DNA from: Rhodoferax sp.
GTDB taxonomy: Bacteria; Pseudomonadota; Gammaproteobacteria; Burkholderiales; Burkholderiaceae_C
Assembly (NCBI GenBank): GCA_013791765.1
Contig: VMTC01000010.1
Span: forward strand, 1 to 64,000
Length of the DNA stretch: 64,000 bases
Reading direction: 5' to 3'
The notes beneath the pieces were generated by a model. It had not been told where the DNA came from, did not search any database, and saw only the letters and a list, made by a program, of their open reading frames with translations. Below are positions 34,810-43,939 of the stretch, piece by piece. A program made the translations under genes and the position numbers. Positions within the stretch are counted from its first letter, which is position 1. Every line of letters starts with the position of its first letter.

Positions 34810-36348
34810 TTATCCTTGCGCGGCGACCCGATCCGCTTTGCTGTGCAGTTTACTGAGGGCGCTCAGATAGGCTTTGGCGGACGCTACGATGATGTCGGGA
34901 TCGGCCCCGATACCGTTAACGACACGCCCGCTGTGCTGCAACCGCACCGTCACCTCGCCTTGGCTTTCGGTTGAACCACTGATGGCGTTGACCGAATAGA
35001 GCACCATTTCGGCACCACTCTTGACCTGTGCTTCAATTGCCTTGAGTGAAGCATCCACCGGGCCATCGCCGTCAGACGCGCTTTTCACTTCCGCGCCATC
35101 GACCGTAAACACAATACTGGCTTGGGGGCGTTCGCCAGTTTCACTGTGTTGCGACAGAGATACAAAACCGTATTGCTCCTTCTCTCGTGCCAAGCTTTCA
35201 CTGCTGACCAGCGCCAGGATGTCTTCGTCGAAAATCTCGCTCTTACGATCCGCAAGTTCCTTGAATCGGGCGAAGGCGGCGTTGATCTCCGATTCGCTTT
35301 CCATCTGTGCGCCCAGATCCTGCAGGCGCTGCTTGAAGGCATTGCGACCGCTGACTTTGCTCAGCACGATCTTGTTAGCGCTCCAGCCCACGTCTTCGGC
35401 GCGCATGATTTCATAAGTGTCACGCGCTTTCAAAACACCGTCCTGGTGAATTCCTGCCGCATGTGCGAATGCATTGGCGCCCACAATGGCCTTGTTTGGT
35501 TGAACCGCAAAGCCTGTGATCTGGCTCACCATGCGACTGGCGGCCAAGAGTTGTTGGGTTTCAATACCCACGTCCAGGCCGAAGTAGTCGCGCCGGGTCT
35601 TGATGGCCATGACGATTTCTTCCAGGCTGCAATTACCGGCCCGTTCACCCAGGCCGTTGATGGTGCATTCAACCTGGCGGGCACCCCCAATTTGCACACC
35701 GGCCAGTGAGTTGGCTACGGCCATTCCCAGATCGTTATGGCAATGGACTGACCAAATGGCTTTGTCTGAGTTAGGGATACGCTCACGCAGTGTCTTGATG
35801 AAATCGCCATAAAGTTCGGGAATGGCGTAACCAACCGTATCGGGCACATTGATGGTGCTTGCGCCGTCGTTGATCACGGCCTCAATCACCCTGCAAAGAA
35901 AATCAACGTCACTGCGGTAACCGTCTTCAGGGCTGAATTCCACATCGGCGACCAGATTGCGCGCAAAGCGAACCGCCGAACGGGCCTGCTCAAACACCTG
36001 GTCCGGCGTCATGCGCAATTTTTTCTCCATGTGCAGTGCCGAGGTGGCAATAAAAGTATGGATACGCCCCCGGTTGGCGCCCTTGAGTGCTTCGGCAGCA
36101 CGGGAAATGTCGCGATCATTGGCGCGCGACAGCGAACAAATGGTGGAGTCCTTGATTGCGTTGGCAATGCCACGCACGGCCTCGAAATCGCCATTGGAAC
36201 TGGCGGCAAAGCCAGCTTCAATGACATCAACCTTCAGGCGTTCCAATTGACGTGCAATGCGCAGTTTCTCGTCTTTGTTCATGGACGCGCCAGGCGACTG
36301 CTCGCCGTCACGCAAGGTGGTGTCAAAAATAATCAATTGGTCAGCCAT
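34810..36348 (-). CDS. leuA: 2-isopropylmalate synthase
   Basis: A 512-residue LeuA. The (beta-alpha)8 barrel starts [19 protein letters not shown], with the HMGL-type metal and catalytic residues ([26 protein letters not shown]). A C-terminal regulatory domain follows ([36 protein letters not shown]). It makes the first leucine-specific intermediate and is usually inhibited by leucine. The ATG at 36348 has AGGAG at normal distance. A leader peptide and terminator upstream show attenuation control. The rest of the leu genes are not in the window. Confidence 0.95.
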   Translation of the reverse strand: MADQLIIFDTTLRDGEQSPGASMNKDEKLRIARQLERLKVDVIEAGFAASSNGDFEAVRGIANAIKDSTICSLSRANDRDISRAAEALKGANRGRIHTFIATSALHMEKKLRMTPDQVFEQARSAVRFARNLVADVEFSPEDGYRSDVDFLCRVIEAVINDGASTINVPDTVGYAIPELYGDFIKTLRERIPNSDKAIWSVHCHNDLGMAVANSLAGVQIGGARQVECTINGLGERAGNCSLEEIVMAIKTRRDYFGLDVGIETQQLLAASRMVSQITGFAVQPNKAIVGANAFAHAAGIHQDGVLKARDTYEIMRAEDVGWSANKIVLSKVSGRNAFKQRLQDLGAQMESESEINAAFARFKELADRKSEIFDEDILALVSSESLAREKEQYGFVSLSQHSETGERPQASIVFTVDGAEVKSASDGDGPVDASLKAIEAQVKSGAEMVLYSVNAISGSTESQGEVTVRLQHSGRVVNGIGADPDIIVASAKAYLSALSKLHSKADRVAAQG

Positions 36349-36401
36349 CTGGTTTCTCCTGGGTTCAAAAAAAGCATCTGAAAACAAATAAATTGGGGCA
36401 C

Positions 36402-36435
36402 AAAAAAAGCCCGTTGCGGATGCATACGGGCTTTT
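36402..36435 (-). terminator. Attenuator (terminator) of the leuA leader
   Basis: On the transcribed strand AAAAGCCCGT (36435-36426) pairs with ACGGGCTTTT (36414-36405), followed by more T. It lies between the leader peptide stop and leuA. This position is that of an attenuator: ribosome stalling at the Leu codons would favour an alternative fold and read-through. Confidence 0.8.
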
Positions 36436-36455
36436 GGTTTGGGTGCGTGCGTACG

Positions 36456-36509
36456 CTACCGTCTCCGCCCGTCAGGCAGTAGTAGCAGAGCTAGCGACAT
36501 TTTTTTCAT
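36456..36509 (-). CDS. leuL: leu leader peptide
   Basis: ATG at 36509 opens an 18-codon frame: [17 protein letters not shown], then TAG. It has five Leu codons in six consecutive-window positions (CTA, CTG, CTA, CTA, CTG), four of them next to each other and three of them the rare CTA. It precedes a strong terminator and leuA. This is the classic layout of a transcription-attenuation leader sensing charged tRNA-Leu. It was too short for normal gene calling. Confidence 0.8.
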   Translation of the reverse strand: MKKMSLALLLLPDGRRR

Positions 36510-36579
36510 TTGTCCAATGTACCACAAGTGTGAATTTGGCCTGACACTAGAGGGTTAAGTAAACGAAAAGGCCCTAAGT

Positions 36580-36984
36580 ATGAATATTTCCAGTTTTGAT
36601 GATTTGCTCCAGGCTGCACGCCAGCAGAGCGAAGCACAACGCCTGCTCTTTGTCTTTGCCAGCGCTGAATTGCCGGCCGATGCGACACCCGCCCAGCGCG
36701 AGCGCTTTTTCGCGGGGCAGGGGGGGGCGCTGGTGCCGATCATGTTTGTGGACAAAACGCCTGATGAGCTCAACTGCTTTGCCGACCTGGTGGAGGAATC
36801 GCGTCAGTTCGGGCAAGCCTGGCAGGTCGTTTTTGCAGCTGCCATGTCCGGAACTGGTGGTCTGGCGCCAAGCAGTGAAGCGGCCGAAGCAGCGTTGCAG
36901 CGCATGGTCGAGGCGATCAAGGCGGGCAATTTGGGGGCGCTCATTCCGTTTGACCGACATGGTGAGGCTGTACATCTAGGCTAG
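36580..36984 (+). CDS. Conserved hypothetical protein
   Basis: A 134-residue cytoplasmic protein starting MNISSFDDLLQAARQQSEAQ. The sequence LLFVFASAELPADATPAQR and ALVPIMFVDKTPDELNCF has a regular fold pattern. I recall relatives in many Burkholderiales that are labelled as ribonucleotide reductase alpha subunit, which its length makes implausible. It is divergent from the leu leader. Function unknown. Confidence 0.75.
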   Translation: MNISSFDDLLQAARQQSEAQRLLFVFASAELPADATPAQRERFFAGQGGALVPIMFVDKTPDELNCFADLVEESRQFGQAWQVVFAAAMSGTGGLAPSSEAAEAALQRMVEAIKAGNLGALIPFDRHGEAVHLG

Positions 36985-37025
36985 CCCAGTTTTTGAAGTT
37001 GTTGGGCGTGCCGACCGCTCTTGCT

Positions 37026-38336
37026 TCAGCCGGGTCGGCCGTCCAGGCGCGCACGGCCAAACCAGCGCCCATAGCGCACGGACCACCCTACTGTGGCCGC
37101 GCTCCATGCCGCGATCGCCAGCAGTGTGAAGGGCTCCCCAGCCGTCGGCCACAGCGCTGCAAGGACCCGCAGTACCACGGCACTTTGCAGTATCCAATAC
37201 AGTATCCAGGCGATGTCGTCCTCGGCCACTGCGCGGCCACCATGGCCGCTGCTGATTCGAGTGGTCATCGCGAACATGGTTGTGCCCAGATAACCCATGG
37301 CCATGGCGTGAAGCGGGGCCAGTCCCAAGGAAAGCTCCCCCGCTGTTAACGCGAGCAAAGTATTCGACAAGGCGCTCAAGGCGAAAGCGATTGCAAGCCA
37401 CACGAAGCCGCCATGGAGCATCGCCAGCAACCGGATTTTCATGCTCTGCACCAGACTCCAACGCAGCGCCAGTGCAAACAGCAGTAAGGAAAATGCAGAC
37501 TCCAGCGCCGCTTGACTCCACTGCACGACCTTGGGCAAAGGCCCCACGCTCAATGCCGCCACGCTTAGCGCCGCTTCCAGGTAGAACATGCTCAGCATCG
37601 CCCACAACAGCCACATGGGTCGCCAAGCGTCAAGAAATGGCACTGCGCTGGCGCCAAAGAAAGGAATCATGCGGTGTGATGCCACTGCAAACATCACCGC
37701 AATAAAGCCCCAAAGACCCATTTGTACGGCGATGCGCAATATCAACACTGAATCGATGGCCAGCGACGCTGTTGCGAGCCAAAAGGTGAATACGCCCAAA
37801 TTGCACGCAGTGGCCGCCATACGGGCGTGAATTCGGTCACTCTCTTGGCTTTGTCGAACCATCGAAAAAAACTTGACACTAAGAACCGTCCAGCCCGAAG
37901 CTACCAGGGACAGGCCAGCGGCGGCCAGCTGCGCCGCAGTATGGATGCCGATCAAGGCAACGACCCAACCACCGAGCATGAGCAGCAAGCCTGGCAGCAA
38001 ACGACGCGCTGGGACTTGCGGTGAGCGCAACCACTTGGGTCCGGCCGTGAAGAGAAACCCGGCGAAGAAAAATGGCATGAAACCCATGCTCATCAGCAGT
38101 GCATGGGCTGCAGAAGCAGGAATAGCCCAGGACAGGCTTATGTTGAGCGACCGTGTGAACAACACACTTGCCCACCAGATTGAACTTGTCGTCAGCATGA
38201 GCGCCGCCATAAAGAAGGCCAGGCGGTGCGGTGCGGCCAACAGCCAGATGGGTCGCCAAGGGGGCACATCAGACTGGCTATTCGCTGGCCGAGTCGACTC
38301 CTTAACGGAAATTGGCTTGAGTGGGCTTGCTGACAT
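37026..38336 (-). CDS. nnrS: NnrS family membrane protein
   Basis: A 436-residue protein with about 12 membrane segments. The signature APHRLAFFMAALM at about 35 and HALLMSMGFMPFFFAGFLFTAGP mark it as NnrS, a haem- and copper-containing membrane protein linked to nitric-oxide defence and denitrification. Conserved His residues (in APHRL, HALLM, SHRMIPFF, HGGF, LHAMAMG) fit metal binding. No denitrification genes or NNR box can be seen next to it. Confidence 0.88.
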   Translation of the reverse strand: MSASPLKPISVKESTRPANSQSDVPPWRPIWLLAAPHRLAFFMAALMLTTSSIWWASVLFTRSLNISLSWAIPASAAHALLMSMGFMPFFFAGFLFTAGPKWLRSPQVPARRLLPGLLLMLGGWVVALIGIHTAAQLAAAGLSLVASGWTVLSVKFFSMVRQSQESDRIHARMAATACNLGVFTFWLATASLAIDSVLILRIAVQMGLWGFIAVMFAVASHRMIPFFGASAVPFLDAWRPMWLLWAMLSMFYLEAALSVAALSVGPLPKVVQWSQAALESAFSLLLFALALRWSLVQSMKIRLLAMLHGGFVWLAIAFALSALSNTLLALTAGELSLGLAPLHAMAMGYLGTTMFAMTTRISSGHGGRAVAEDDIAWILYWILQSAVVLRVLAALWPTAGEPFTLLAIAAWSAATVGWSVRYGRWFGRARLDGRPG

Positions 38337-38581
38337 GGTTGATTATCGTGCGCAGTCCGTGGGGTGGAAAGCGGGTTGATGGTGGCGGCTGCTTGCCAAC
38401 ATTGTCATTTTTAGAATTTACTCCTGGCCGCAATAGGGGCGCACTAAGATCTGACTGCGCTGACGCCATCGACCGGTGTTGTCCTACAGGCAAATGCGTT
38501 CGACTCTGATGGTCGGCCCTTCCCGGCCGTTTTACAGTTCCGTCATCCCAATCACTCATCAACTTCAACTGGAGATTCACC

Positions 38582-38896
38582 ATGATTATTCGCACTACCC
38601 TCGCCGCCGCCATTGCCGCTGTTGTTCTGCTGACTGCGCCTGGCTGCGCCGTACAGCGCGGACAGCAAACAGTCGGCGCTTATGTTGACGATGCCGGTAT
38701 TACCACGCTCGTCAAATCACGTTTCGTTGAAAGCAAGCTGGTTAGCGCCGCCTCTATCAGCGTGGAGACGCTCAATGGCACCGTGATGCTGTCGGGTTTT
38801 GCCAAGAGCCTGACGGAGAAGAGCGCTGCCGAGAACATTGCCCGCAACGTCAATGGCGTCAAATTGGTCAAGAACGAGATTGCCATCCGCCCTTGA
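38582..38896 (+). CDS. BON-domain lipoprotein
   Basis: A 104-residue protein. The signal peptide ends with the lipobox APGC (Cys at about 22). One BON domain follows (DDAGITTLVKSRFVESKLVS, then SVETLNGTVMLSGFAKS). BON proteins (OsmY, DolP) sit in the periplasm or outer membrane and help membrane integrity under stress. It stands alone, with a terminator shortly after. Confidence 0.85.
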   Translation: MIIRTTLAAAIAAVVLLTAPGCAVQRGQQTVGAYVDDAGITTLVKSRFVESKLVSAASISVETLNGTVMLSGFAKSLTEKSAAENIARNVNGVKLVKNEIAIRP

Positions 38897-38961
38897 GTTT
38901 TTTTGCACGCGCTCTGACGCGTGATCGGCAAGTCCAGCGGTTTGAACCGTTGGCAGGCTTG

Positions 38962-38990
38962 GCCCCGCATTCGTACGCGAATGACGGGGC
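38962..38990 (+). terminator. Terminator after the BON lipoprotein gene
   Basis: GCCCCGCATTCG and CGAATGACGGGGC form an almost continuous stem around TAC with a small bulge. ATTTTG follows. It is 66 bp past the stop codon of the BON gene. Confidence 0.65.
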
Positions 38991-39087
38991 ATTTTGTTTC
39001 ATGGGGGGGTAAGCTTCACGTCATACTGATGTCATTAAATGACGAGAGGTGTCAAAGAGCACCGACTACTATGAGAGAGACAACCCC

Positions 39088-40614
39088 ATGATCTTTGGAA
39101 GAACGCTGGCTCCCGGGCTGTTGCTGATGCGACGTATCCGTTTGGGTGCCAAGTTGCTGCTGCTTGCTGTGCTTCTGTTGACGCCACCGGCTTTACTGTT
39201 GGCACACTATTTTCTAACCGAGCCTGGCGGCGTTGGCACAAGCTTGATCGTCTACCTGAGCGCCACTTGCATGATATTGGCGGGGTATTTTTTGCTGGCG
39301 GTGTACCGCAGTTTTACGCAGGACTTGGCCCAAGTCACGCAAGCCATGACGCAGATGCTGCAGGGTGATTTGCGCTTGAAGTTGCTGCCGCGCGGTCGCG
39401 ATGAGCTCGCAGAGCTGACCACGGCAGTCGCGAGGATGGGCGCTACCGTGTCGGCCATGGTTGCCAATGTGCGCAGCAACTCGGCCTTTGTTGCCTATGC
39501 GGGCAAAAGCTTGGCCACCAGCAACCGGGAACTGGCCGATCGAACCGAGCAACAAGCTGCCAATCTGGAGCAAACCGCGGCCAGTGTGGAGCAGTTGTCA
39601 TCCACGGTGCAGCAAAACGCTCAAACGGCCGGGCAAGCCAACGCGCAGGCCGCGGGCGTGCGTGATATCGCCGATCAGGGCGCCAACACCATGGCCACGG
39701 CGATTGCATCCGTGGAAGCAATTCAGAACAGTGCCAAGCGCATGGATGAGATCGTCGGCGTGATTGACGGCCTGGCCTTTCAGACCAACATTCTCGCACT
39801 CAATGCGGCGGTGGAAGCCGCACGCGCCGGGGAGTCGGGTCGGGGTTTTGCGGTGGTGGCCAGTGAGGTCAGGTTGCTGGCGCAGCGTTCGGCCGAATCG
39901 GCCAAAGAAATTCGGCAACTCATCGGCGCTTCATCGGCCCAAGTGGCTGCCAGTGTGCAGAGCATTCGGGCAGCGGGTGGCAACATTACCCAGATCGTCA
40001 CAGGTATTCGTGAAGTTGCGGTCAATATGGGGCAGATTTCGACGTCAAGCGCAGAACAAAGCGCGGGCTTGACCGAGATCACCTCGGCAGTGCGTCAGCT
40101 CGACGAGATCACGCAGCGCAATGCCCAGATGGTAGAGCAGGCGGTGTCGCAAGCCACTGATCTGGAAAACCGAGCTTCAACGCTGGTGGATGCGGTAGCG
40201 CTTTTCAAACTGCAGCAGGGCTCTGCCGAAGAGGCAGTCGAGTTAGTGAATCGGGCCGTTTCGCAGCATCGGCGCAGTGCCTCGCGCGAGGCATTCTTGC
40301 GAGCTTTGACTGATCCGACTCAGGGCTTTTACGACCGCGATATGTATGTCTTCGTGCTTGATGACGATGGCACTTATCTCGCCTTTGGCGGCAACCCGGC
40401 CAAAGTGGGCACGCGCGTGCAGGATATCCCCAGCATCGACGGTCAGGGGCTGGTTGATGACATTATTGCGCAAGCCCGGCGCGAGCCTGGCTGGGTTGAG
40501 TACGACATCAACAACCCCACCACCGGGCGCGTGCAGACAAAAATGTCCTTTGTGCAACTGGTTGATGGGCTGTACGTTGGCTGTGGTGTCTACCGCAATC
40601 TGGTTCTGAGCTAA
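39088..40614 (+). CDS. Methyl-accepting chemotaxis protein with a C-terminal Cache-like domain
   Basis: A 508-residue receptor. Two membrane segments (about 20-40 and 52-73) are split by a very short outer loop. A HAMP linker (about 75-130) and the signalling domain (about 135-370) follow, with the hairpin tip [20 protein letters not shown] intact. After the signalling domain comes a domain at about 390-508 with a Cache-like pattern ([20 protein letters not shown], then [19 protein letters not shown] and a VGCGVY end). The ATG at 39088 has GAGAG upstream; a GTG at 39049 is less likely. Sensing is probably cytoplasmic. Confidence 0.9.
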   Translation: MIFGRTLAPGLLLMRRIRLGAKLLLLAVLLLTPPALLLAHYFLTEPGGVGTSLIVYLSATCMILAGYFLLAVYRSFTQDLAQVTQAMTQMLQGDLRLKLLPRGRDELAELTTAVARMGATVSAMVANVRSNSAFVAYAGKSLATSNRELADRTEQQAANLEQTAASVEQLSSTVQQNAQTAGQANAQAAGVRDIADQGANTMATAIASVEAIQNSAKRMDEIVGVIDGLAFQTNILALNAAVEAARAGESGRGFAVVASEVRLLAQRSAESAKEIRQLIGASSAQVAASVQSIRAAGGNITQIVTGIREVAVNMGQISTSSAEQSAGLTEITSAVRQLDEITQRNAQMVEQAVSQATDLENRASTLVDAVALFKLQQGSAEEAVELVNRAVSQHRRSASREAFLRALTDPTQGFYDRDMYVFVLDDDGTYLAFGGNPAKVGTRVQDIPSIDGQGLVDDIIAQARREPGWVEYDINNPTTGRVQTKMSFVQLVDGLYVGCGVYRNLVLS

Positions 40615-41312
40615 GGAAGCGGCAAGGGCGCTGCGCCTTGGGTTGAGGCCGCACTGACCGTTGCGTCGCGTTTGACCCGGGCGCGGGCCAGGGCGGCGTC
40701 AATTACCGCGCTTTTCTGTTGCTGCATGGCGGCGTCACCAGGCAAAGAAGGGTGACGCCGCGCGGCTGTCGTCGGATCAGTCTTTTCTTCAAGCCTCTTT
40801 GTGCTCCAGCCCTTGTTCTGACTGCGTCGATAGCTACTGAATTCATATCGACTCTGGGCTAAGTCAGCTTGCTCGCGTGACCAGGCCCGCCAGCCGGTTG
40901 CCCCTGCGCTCACGTTCTCCAGAGCGATACAGTCCACCGGGCAGACCGGCAGGCACAGCTCACAACCGGTGCAATAGGCTTCAATCACCGTATGCATGAC
41001 TTTGTTGCTGCCAAAAATGGCATCGGTGGGGCAAGCGTCAATGCACAGTGTGCATCCAATGCACCAGTTCTCGTTGATGAAAGCCACGCTGCGCGCGGTT
41101 TCAACGCCATGAACTGGATTCAACATTTGAACCGGTTTGCCGGTGATGCTTGCCAGCCACGCAACGCCTTGCGCGCCACCAGGCGGGCATTGGTTGATGC
41201 CCGCCGCGCCGGTTGCCACTGCCTGCGCGTAGGCAGCACAGTCAGGGTAGCCGCAGCGGGTGCACTGGGTTTGGGGCAAAACCGCCAGGATCCGGGCGGT
41301 CAGCGTGTTCAT
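40611..41312 (-). CDS. rnfB: RnfB-like ferredoxin protein
   Basis: A 233-residue iron-sulfur protein. An N-terminal Cys cluster ([15 protein letters not shown]) is that of the RnfB-type 4Fe-4S motif. Two further 4Fe-4S motifs follow ([17 protein letters not shown] and [16 protein letters not shown]). No other rnf gene is in the window, and no N-terminal membrane segment precedes the Cys cluster, so it is a soluble version of the kind seen in Burkholderiales. Its ATG overlaps the phaZ stop as TAATG. It overlaps the chemotaxis gene at the 3' ends by four bases. Confidence 0.85.
   Translation of the reverse strand: MNTLTARILAVLPQTQCTRCGYPDCAAYAQAVATGAAGINQCPPGGAQGVAWLASITGKPVQMLNPVHGVETARSVAFINENWCIGCTLCIDACPTDAIFGSNKVMHTVIEAYCTGCELCLPVCPVDCIALENVSAGATGWRAWSREQADLAQSRYEFSSYRRSQNKGWSTKRLEEKTDPTTAARRHPSLPGDAAMQQQKSAVIDAALARARVKRDATVSAASTQGAAPLPLP
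40828..40868 (+). repeat. Copy 5 of the dispersed repeat, inside the RnfB-like gene
   Basis: The plus strand reads GATAGCTACTGAATTCATAT, then a GGGCTAAGT end. On the minus strand it aligns with copy 8 (52268-52316) over about 35 positions with one gap, sharing TAGCCCA, GATAT and AGCTAT. It codes for [13 protein letters not shown], in frame. Confidence 0.5.
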
Positions 41313-42835
41313 TACTTTTTGCGCAGTGCCTTGGAAGCTACTTTTTTGGTAGCTACTGGCTTAAGTTTGACGGGGGCCAGCACTGGTTTTTTCCGGGATT
41401 TAGGCGGGGTCTCAAGCGTGATCGTCGGTTCCAGGTGAACGGCTGTATCAGCGGCATCTGCGACGGCCTCTGCCACTGCCTTGTCGACTGATTCTTCAAC
41501 CGCGTGTGCTTTTGCAACGACTTGGGGGACAGGTGTCAATGGCGCCAGCGGTGCAGCGACAGCTTTGGCAACCGGTTGGTGACTGATGATGAATGATTTG
41601 ACCGCTGGGTACACCACCTCACGCCAGCGCCGACCACTGAAGATGCCAAAGTGGCCTGCGCCTTCGACTTCAAGGTGTTTTTTCTCCGACTTGGGAACGC
41701 CGCTGCAAATGCTGTGCACGGCCTCGGTCTGACCCGAGCCGGAGATGTCGTCAAGTTCTCCCTCAACCGAGAACAGAGCTGTTGTTTTGATATCCTGCGG
41801 GCGCACCATCTCCACTTTCCCATCGACTCCTTTGACCTCCCAGGTGCCCTTGAGCAGGCAGAACTCCTGAAACACGACCCGGATGGTTTCCAGGTAGTAG
41901 TTGGCGTCCATGTCCAGCACGGCGTTGTACTCGTCATAGAACTTGCGGTGGGCTTCGGTGCTGGCGTCGTCGCCCTTGATCAGGTCCTTGAAGTAGTCGT
42001 AGTGGCTCTTGGCATGGTTGCTCGGGTTCATGGCGACAAAGCCGGTGTGCTGCAAGAAACCGGGGTAAACCCGCCGCCCTGCGCCGGCAAAGTTGGTTGG
42101 AACGCGGTAAATCACGTTGTTCTCAAACCATTCAAAACTCTTGTTCATTGCCAGGTTGTTCACGGCCGTGGGCGATTTGCGCGCATCGATGGGGCCGCCC
42201 ATCATGGTCATGCTCAAGGGCGTCACCTCGCCCCGGCTGGCCATCAAGGAGACGGCAGCCAGTACCGGCACGGTGGGCTGGCACACGCTGACCACATGGC
42301 AATTGCCGTAGATGCCTTGCAGATGACGAATGAACTCCTGCACATAGTTCACATAGTCATCCAAGTGGAATTCACCTTCGGACAGGGGAACCAGGCGAGC
42401 ATTTTTCCAGTCGGTGATGTAGACCTTGTGGTCCTTGAGCATGGTCTTGACGGTATCGCGCAAGAGCGTGGCGTAGTGACCCGACAGCGGGGCCACGATC
42501 AAAACAGAAGGCTGATTCTTGAGCTTGCCCAGCGTGGCTTGGTCATCGGTGAAACGCTTGAAGCGACGCAATTCACAGAAGGGCTTGTCCAGTTCAATGC
42601 GTTCATGAATCGCAACTTCGACGCCGTCGACATCGACGGTGCGCAGGCCGAATTCCGGCTTCTCGTAATCCTTGCCCAGTCGATGCATCAAGTCGTATCC
42701 CGCAGAAATACGCTGGGCAAACGGATTTCGCCCCAACAACGAGAGCGGGTTGCCGTAGACCTTGGAGGCAGAGTGCGCCAAGTCAGAAAAGGGCTCCATC
42801 AAGGAGCGTTGGGTTTCGTAAATCTTGTAAAGCAC
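41312..42835 (-). CDS. phaZ: Intracellular polyhydroxyalkanoate depolymerase
   Basis: A 507-residue PhaZ. The Cys nucleophile Cys185 lies in HVVSVCQPTVPVLAAVSLMA, as in the R. eutropha intracellular depolymerases. Asp and His of the triad are in the C-terminal part (AGHFGIFSGRRWRE). It breaks stored PHB down to monomers inside the cell. The last 85 residues (about 423-507) are an extra Ala/Val/Pro- and Lys-rich tail, unlike the usual ~420-residue enzyme; part of it is encoded by a dispersed-repeat copy. A TTGCAGTGCAA palindrome lies just upstream of the start. Confidence 0.92.
   Translation of the reverse strand: MLYKIYETQRSLMEPFSDLAHSASKVYGNPLSLLGRNPFAQRISAGYDLMHRLGKDYEKPEFGLRTVDVDGVEVAIHERIELDKPFCELRRFKRFTDDQATLGKLKNQPSVLIVAPLSGHYATLLRDTVKTMLKDHKVYITDWKNARLVPLSEGEFHLDDYVNYVQEFIRHLQGIYGNCHVVSVCQPTVPVLAAVSLMASRGEVTPLSMTMMGGPIDARKSPTAVNNLAMNKSFEWFENNVIYRVPTNFAGAGRRVYPGFLQHTGFVAMNPSNHAKSHYDYFKDLIKGDDASTEAHRKFYDEYNAVLDMDANYYLETIRVVFQEFCLLKGTWEVKGVDGKVEMVRPQDIKTTALFSVEGELDDISGSGQTEAVHSICSGVPKSEKKHLEVEGAGHFGIFSGRRWREVVYPAVKSFIISHQPVAKAVAAPLAPLTPVPQVVAKAHAVEESVDKAVAEAVADAADTAVHLEPTITLETPPKSRKKPVLAPVKLKPVATKKVASKALRKK
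41348..41393 (+). repeat. Copy 6 of the dispersed repeat, inside the phaZ tail
   Basis: The plus strand GGTAGCTACTGGCTTAAGTT followed by a GGGGGCCAG middle and GGTTTTTT fits the repeat pattern with more changes than other copies. It codes for residues of the Lys/Pro tail of PhaZ. This is the weakest of the nine copies. Confidence 0.4.
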
Positions 42836-42858
42836 GATGAATTCACTTTCTGGAAATG

Positions 42859-42869
42859 TTGCAGTGCAA
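42859..42869. promoter_or_regulatory. Possible PhaR-type operator upstream of phaZ
   Basis: TTGCAGTGCAA is a perfect palindrome 24 bp upstream of the phaZ start. PhaR proteins of PHA-producing bacteria bind TGC/GCA-rich palindromes of this kind. The palindrome is seen; the protein that binds it is inferred. Confidence 0.4.
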
Positions 42870-43078
42870 TATAACAGTTTTGACAGGTTTTTAGCAGGAT
42901 TAAAAGCACCAATTTCCCACCCATTCGTCAGGCTATTGCAAGGATTTATGCCGTGGCATTTTTCGCCTGATCAGTTATTTATAAAGGAAATCAAACTACC
43001 ATGCAGCCGTAGTCGGTTTTTCGGCTGTGGCTGCGGAGCTAACGACTGTCGGGCGGTAGTATTTTTTTGGGGAATTCG

Positions 43079-43939
43079 ATGACTGACGGCTCTACTGTTA
43101 GCGTTTTCGGTCCAGTTCAATCGCTGGAAAAAACAAGCAAAATGCCGGTCTTTTTTCTGGGTCATGGCAGTCCTATGAACGCGATTGAAGACAACGAGTA
43201 CCGGCGCAGCTGGCAAGCACTGGGAGCGCAGTTCGGCGGTAAATGGCCCAAACCACATCTCATTTTGTGTGTCTCGGCCCATTGGCTCACTCAGGGCTGG
43301 CAGCTGACGGCCATGGCTCAGCCCTGGACTATTCACGATTTTGGCGGCTTCCCCCAGGCGCTGTTCGATCAGCGCTACCCGGCGCCCGGTTTTCCGCAAG
43401 CCGCCCAGGAAATCAGTCAGTGCCTGCGCCAGCCGGACAGCGGCAAGCCGGTAGCGCTTGATTTGCAGGACTGGGGCCTGGACCACGGCGCCTGGTCCGT
43501 GCTTCAGCCGATGTTCCCGCAGGCCGATATCCCGGTGATTCAACTTAGCATGGATTACGGCCGACCGTCAGCTGAGCACTTTGCGCTGGGCCAGCAACTC
43601 AGGGGCTTGCGTGAACGTGGCGTGTTGATTGTGGGCAGCGGAAACATCGTCCACAACCTGCGCACGATGCAATTGGACGCTGCGTCGAATCAGGCGTATG
43701 ACTGGGCACTGGCGTTCGACCAGACTGTGGCCAACGATCTGCAGAGCGGCAATCTGGCGGCGCTGCAGAATTTCCAGTCGCTCGGTGCAATGGCAACGCT
43801 GGCGCACCCGACCCATGAACATTTTTTGCCCTTGCTTTATGCCGCCGGGGCCGTGGACGCCGGTGAAGAACCGCAGTTTTTTAACACCAGCTTTCAGGCC
43901 GCGTCGATCTCGATGCGTTCAGTGATCTGGGGCGGATGA
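43079..43939 (+). CDS. ygiD: LigB-superfamily (4,5-DOPA-type) extradiol dioxygenase
   Basis: A 286-residue protein of the class III extradiol dioxygenase family. Metal-ligand His residues are in FFLGHGSPMNAI at about residue 24 and in SAHW, with GLDHGAWSVLQPMFP and GSGNIVHNLR completing the site. The family opens DOPA- or catechol-type rings using a metal. GGGGAATTCG lies before the ATG at 43079. The 3' end overlaps the convergent PLC-like gene by 21 bp. Confidence 0.88.
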   Translation: MTDGSTVSVFGPVQSLEKTSKMPVFFLGHGSPMNAIEDNEYRRSWQALGAQFGGKWPKPHLILCVSAHWLTQGWQLTAMAQPWTIHDFGGFPQALFDQRYPAPGFPQAAQEISQCLRQPDSGKPVALDLQDWGLDHGAWSVLQPMFPQADIPVIQLSMDYGRPSAEHFALGQQLRGLRERGVLIVGSGNIVHNLRTMQLDAASNQAYDWALAFDQTVANDLQSGNLAALQNFQSLGAMATLAHPTHEHFLPLLYAAGAVDAGEEPQFFNTSFQAASISMRSVIWGG

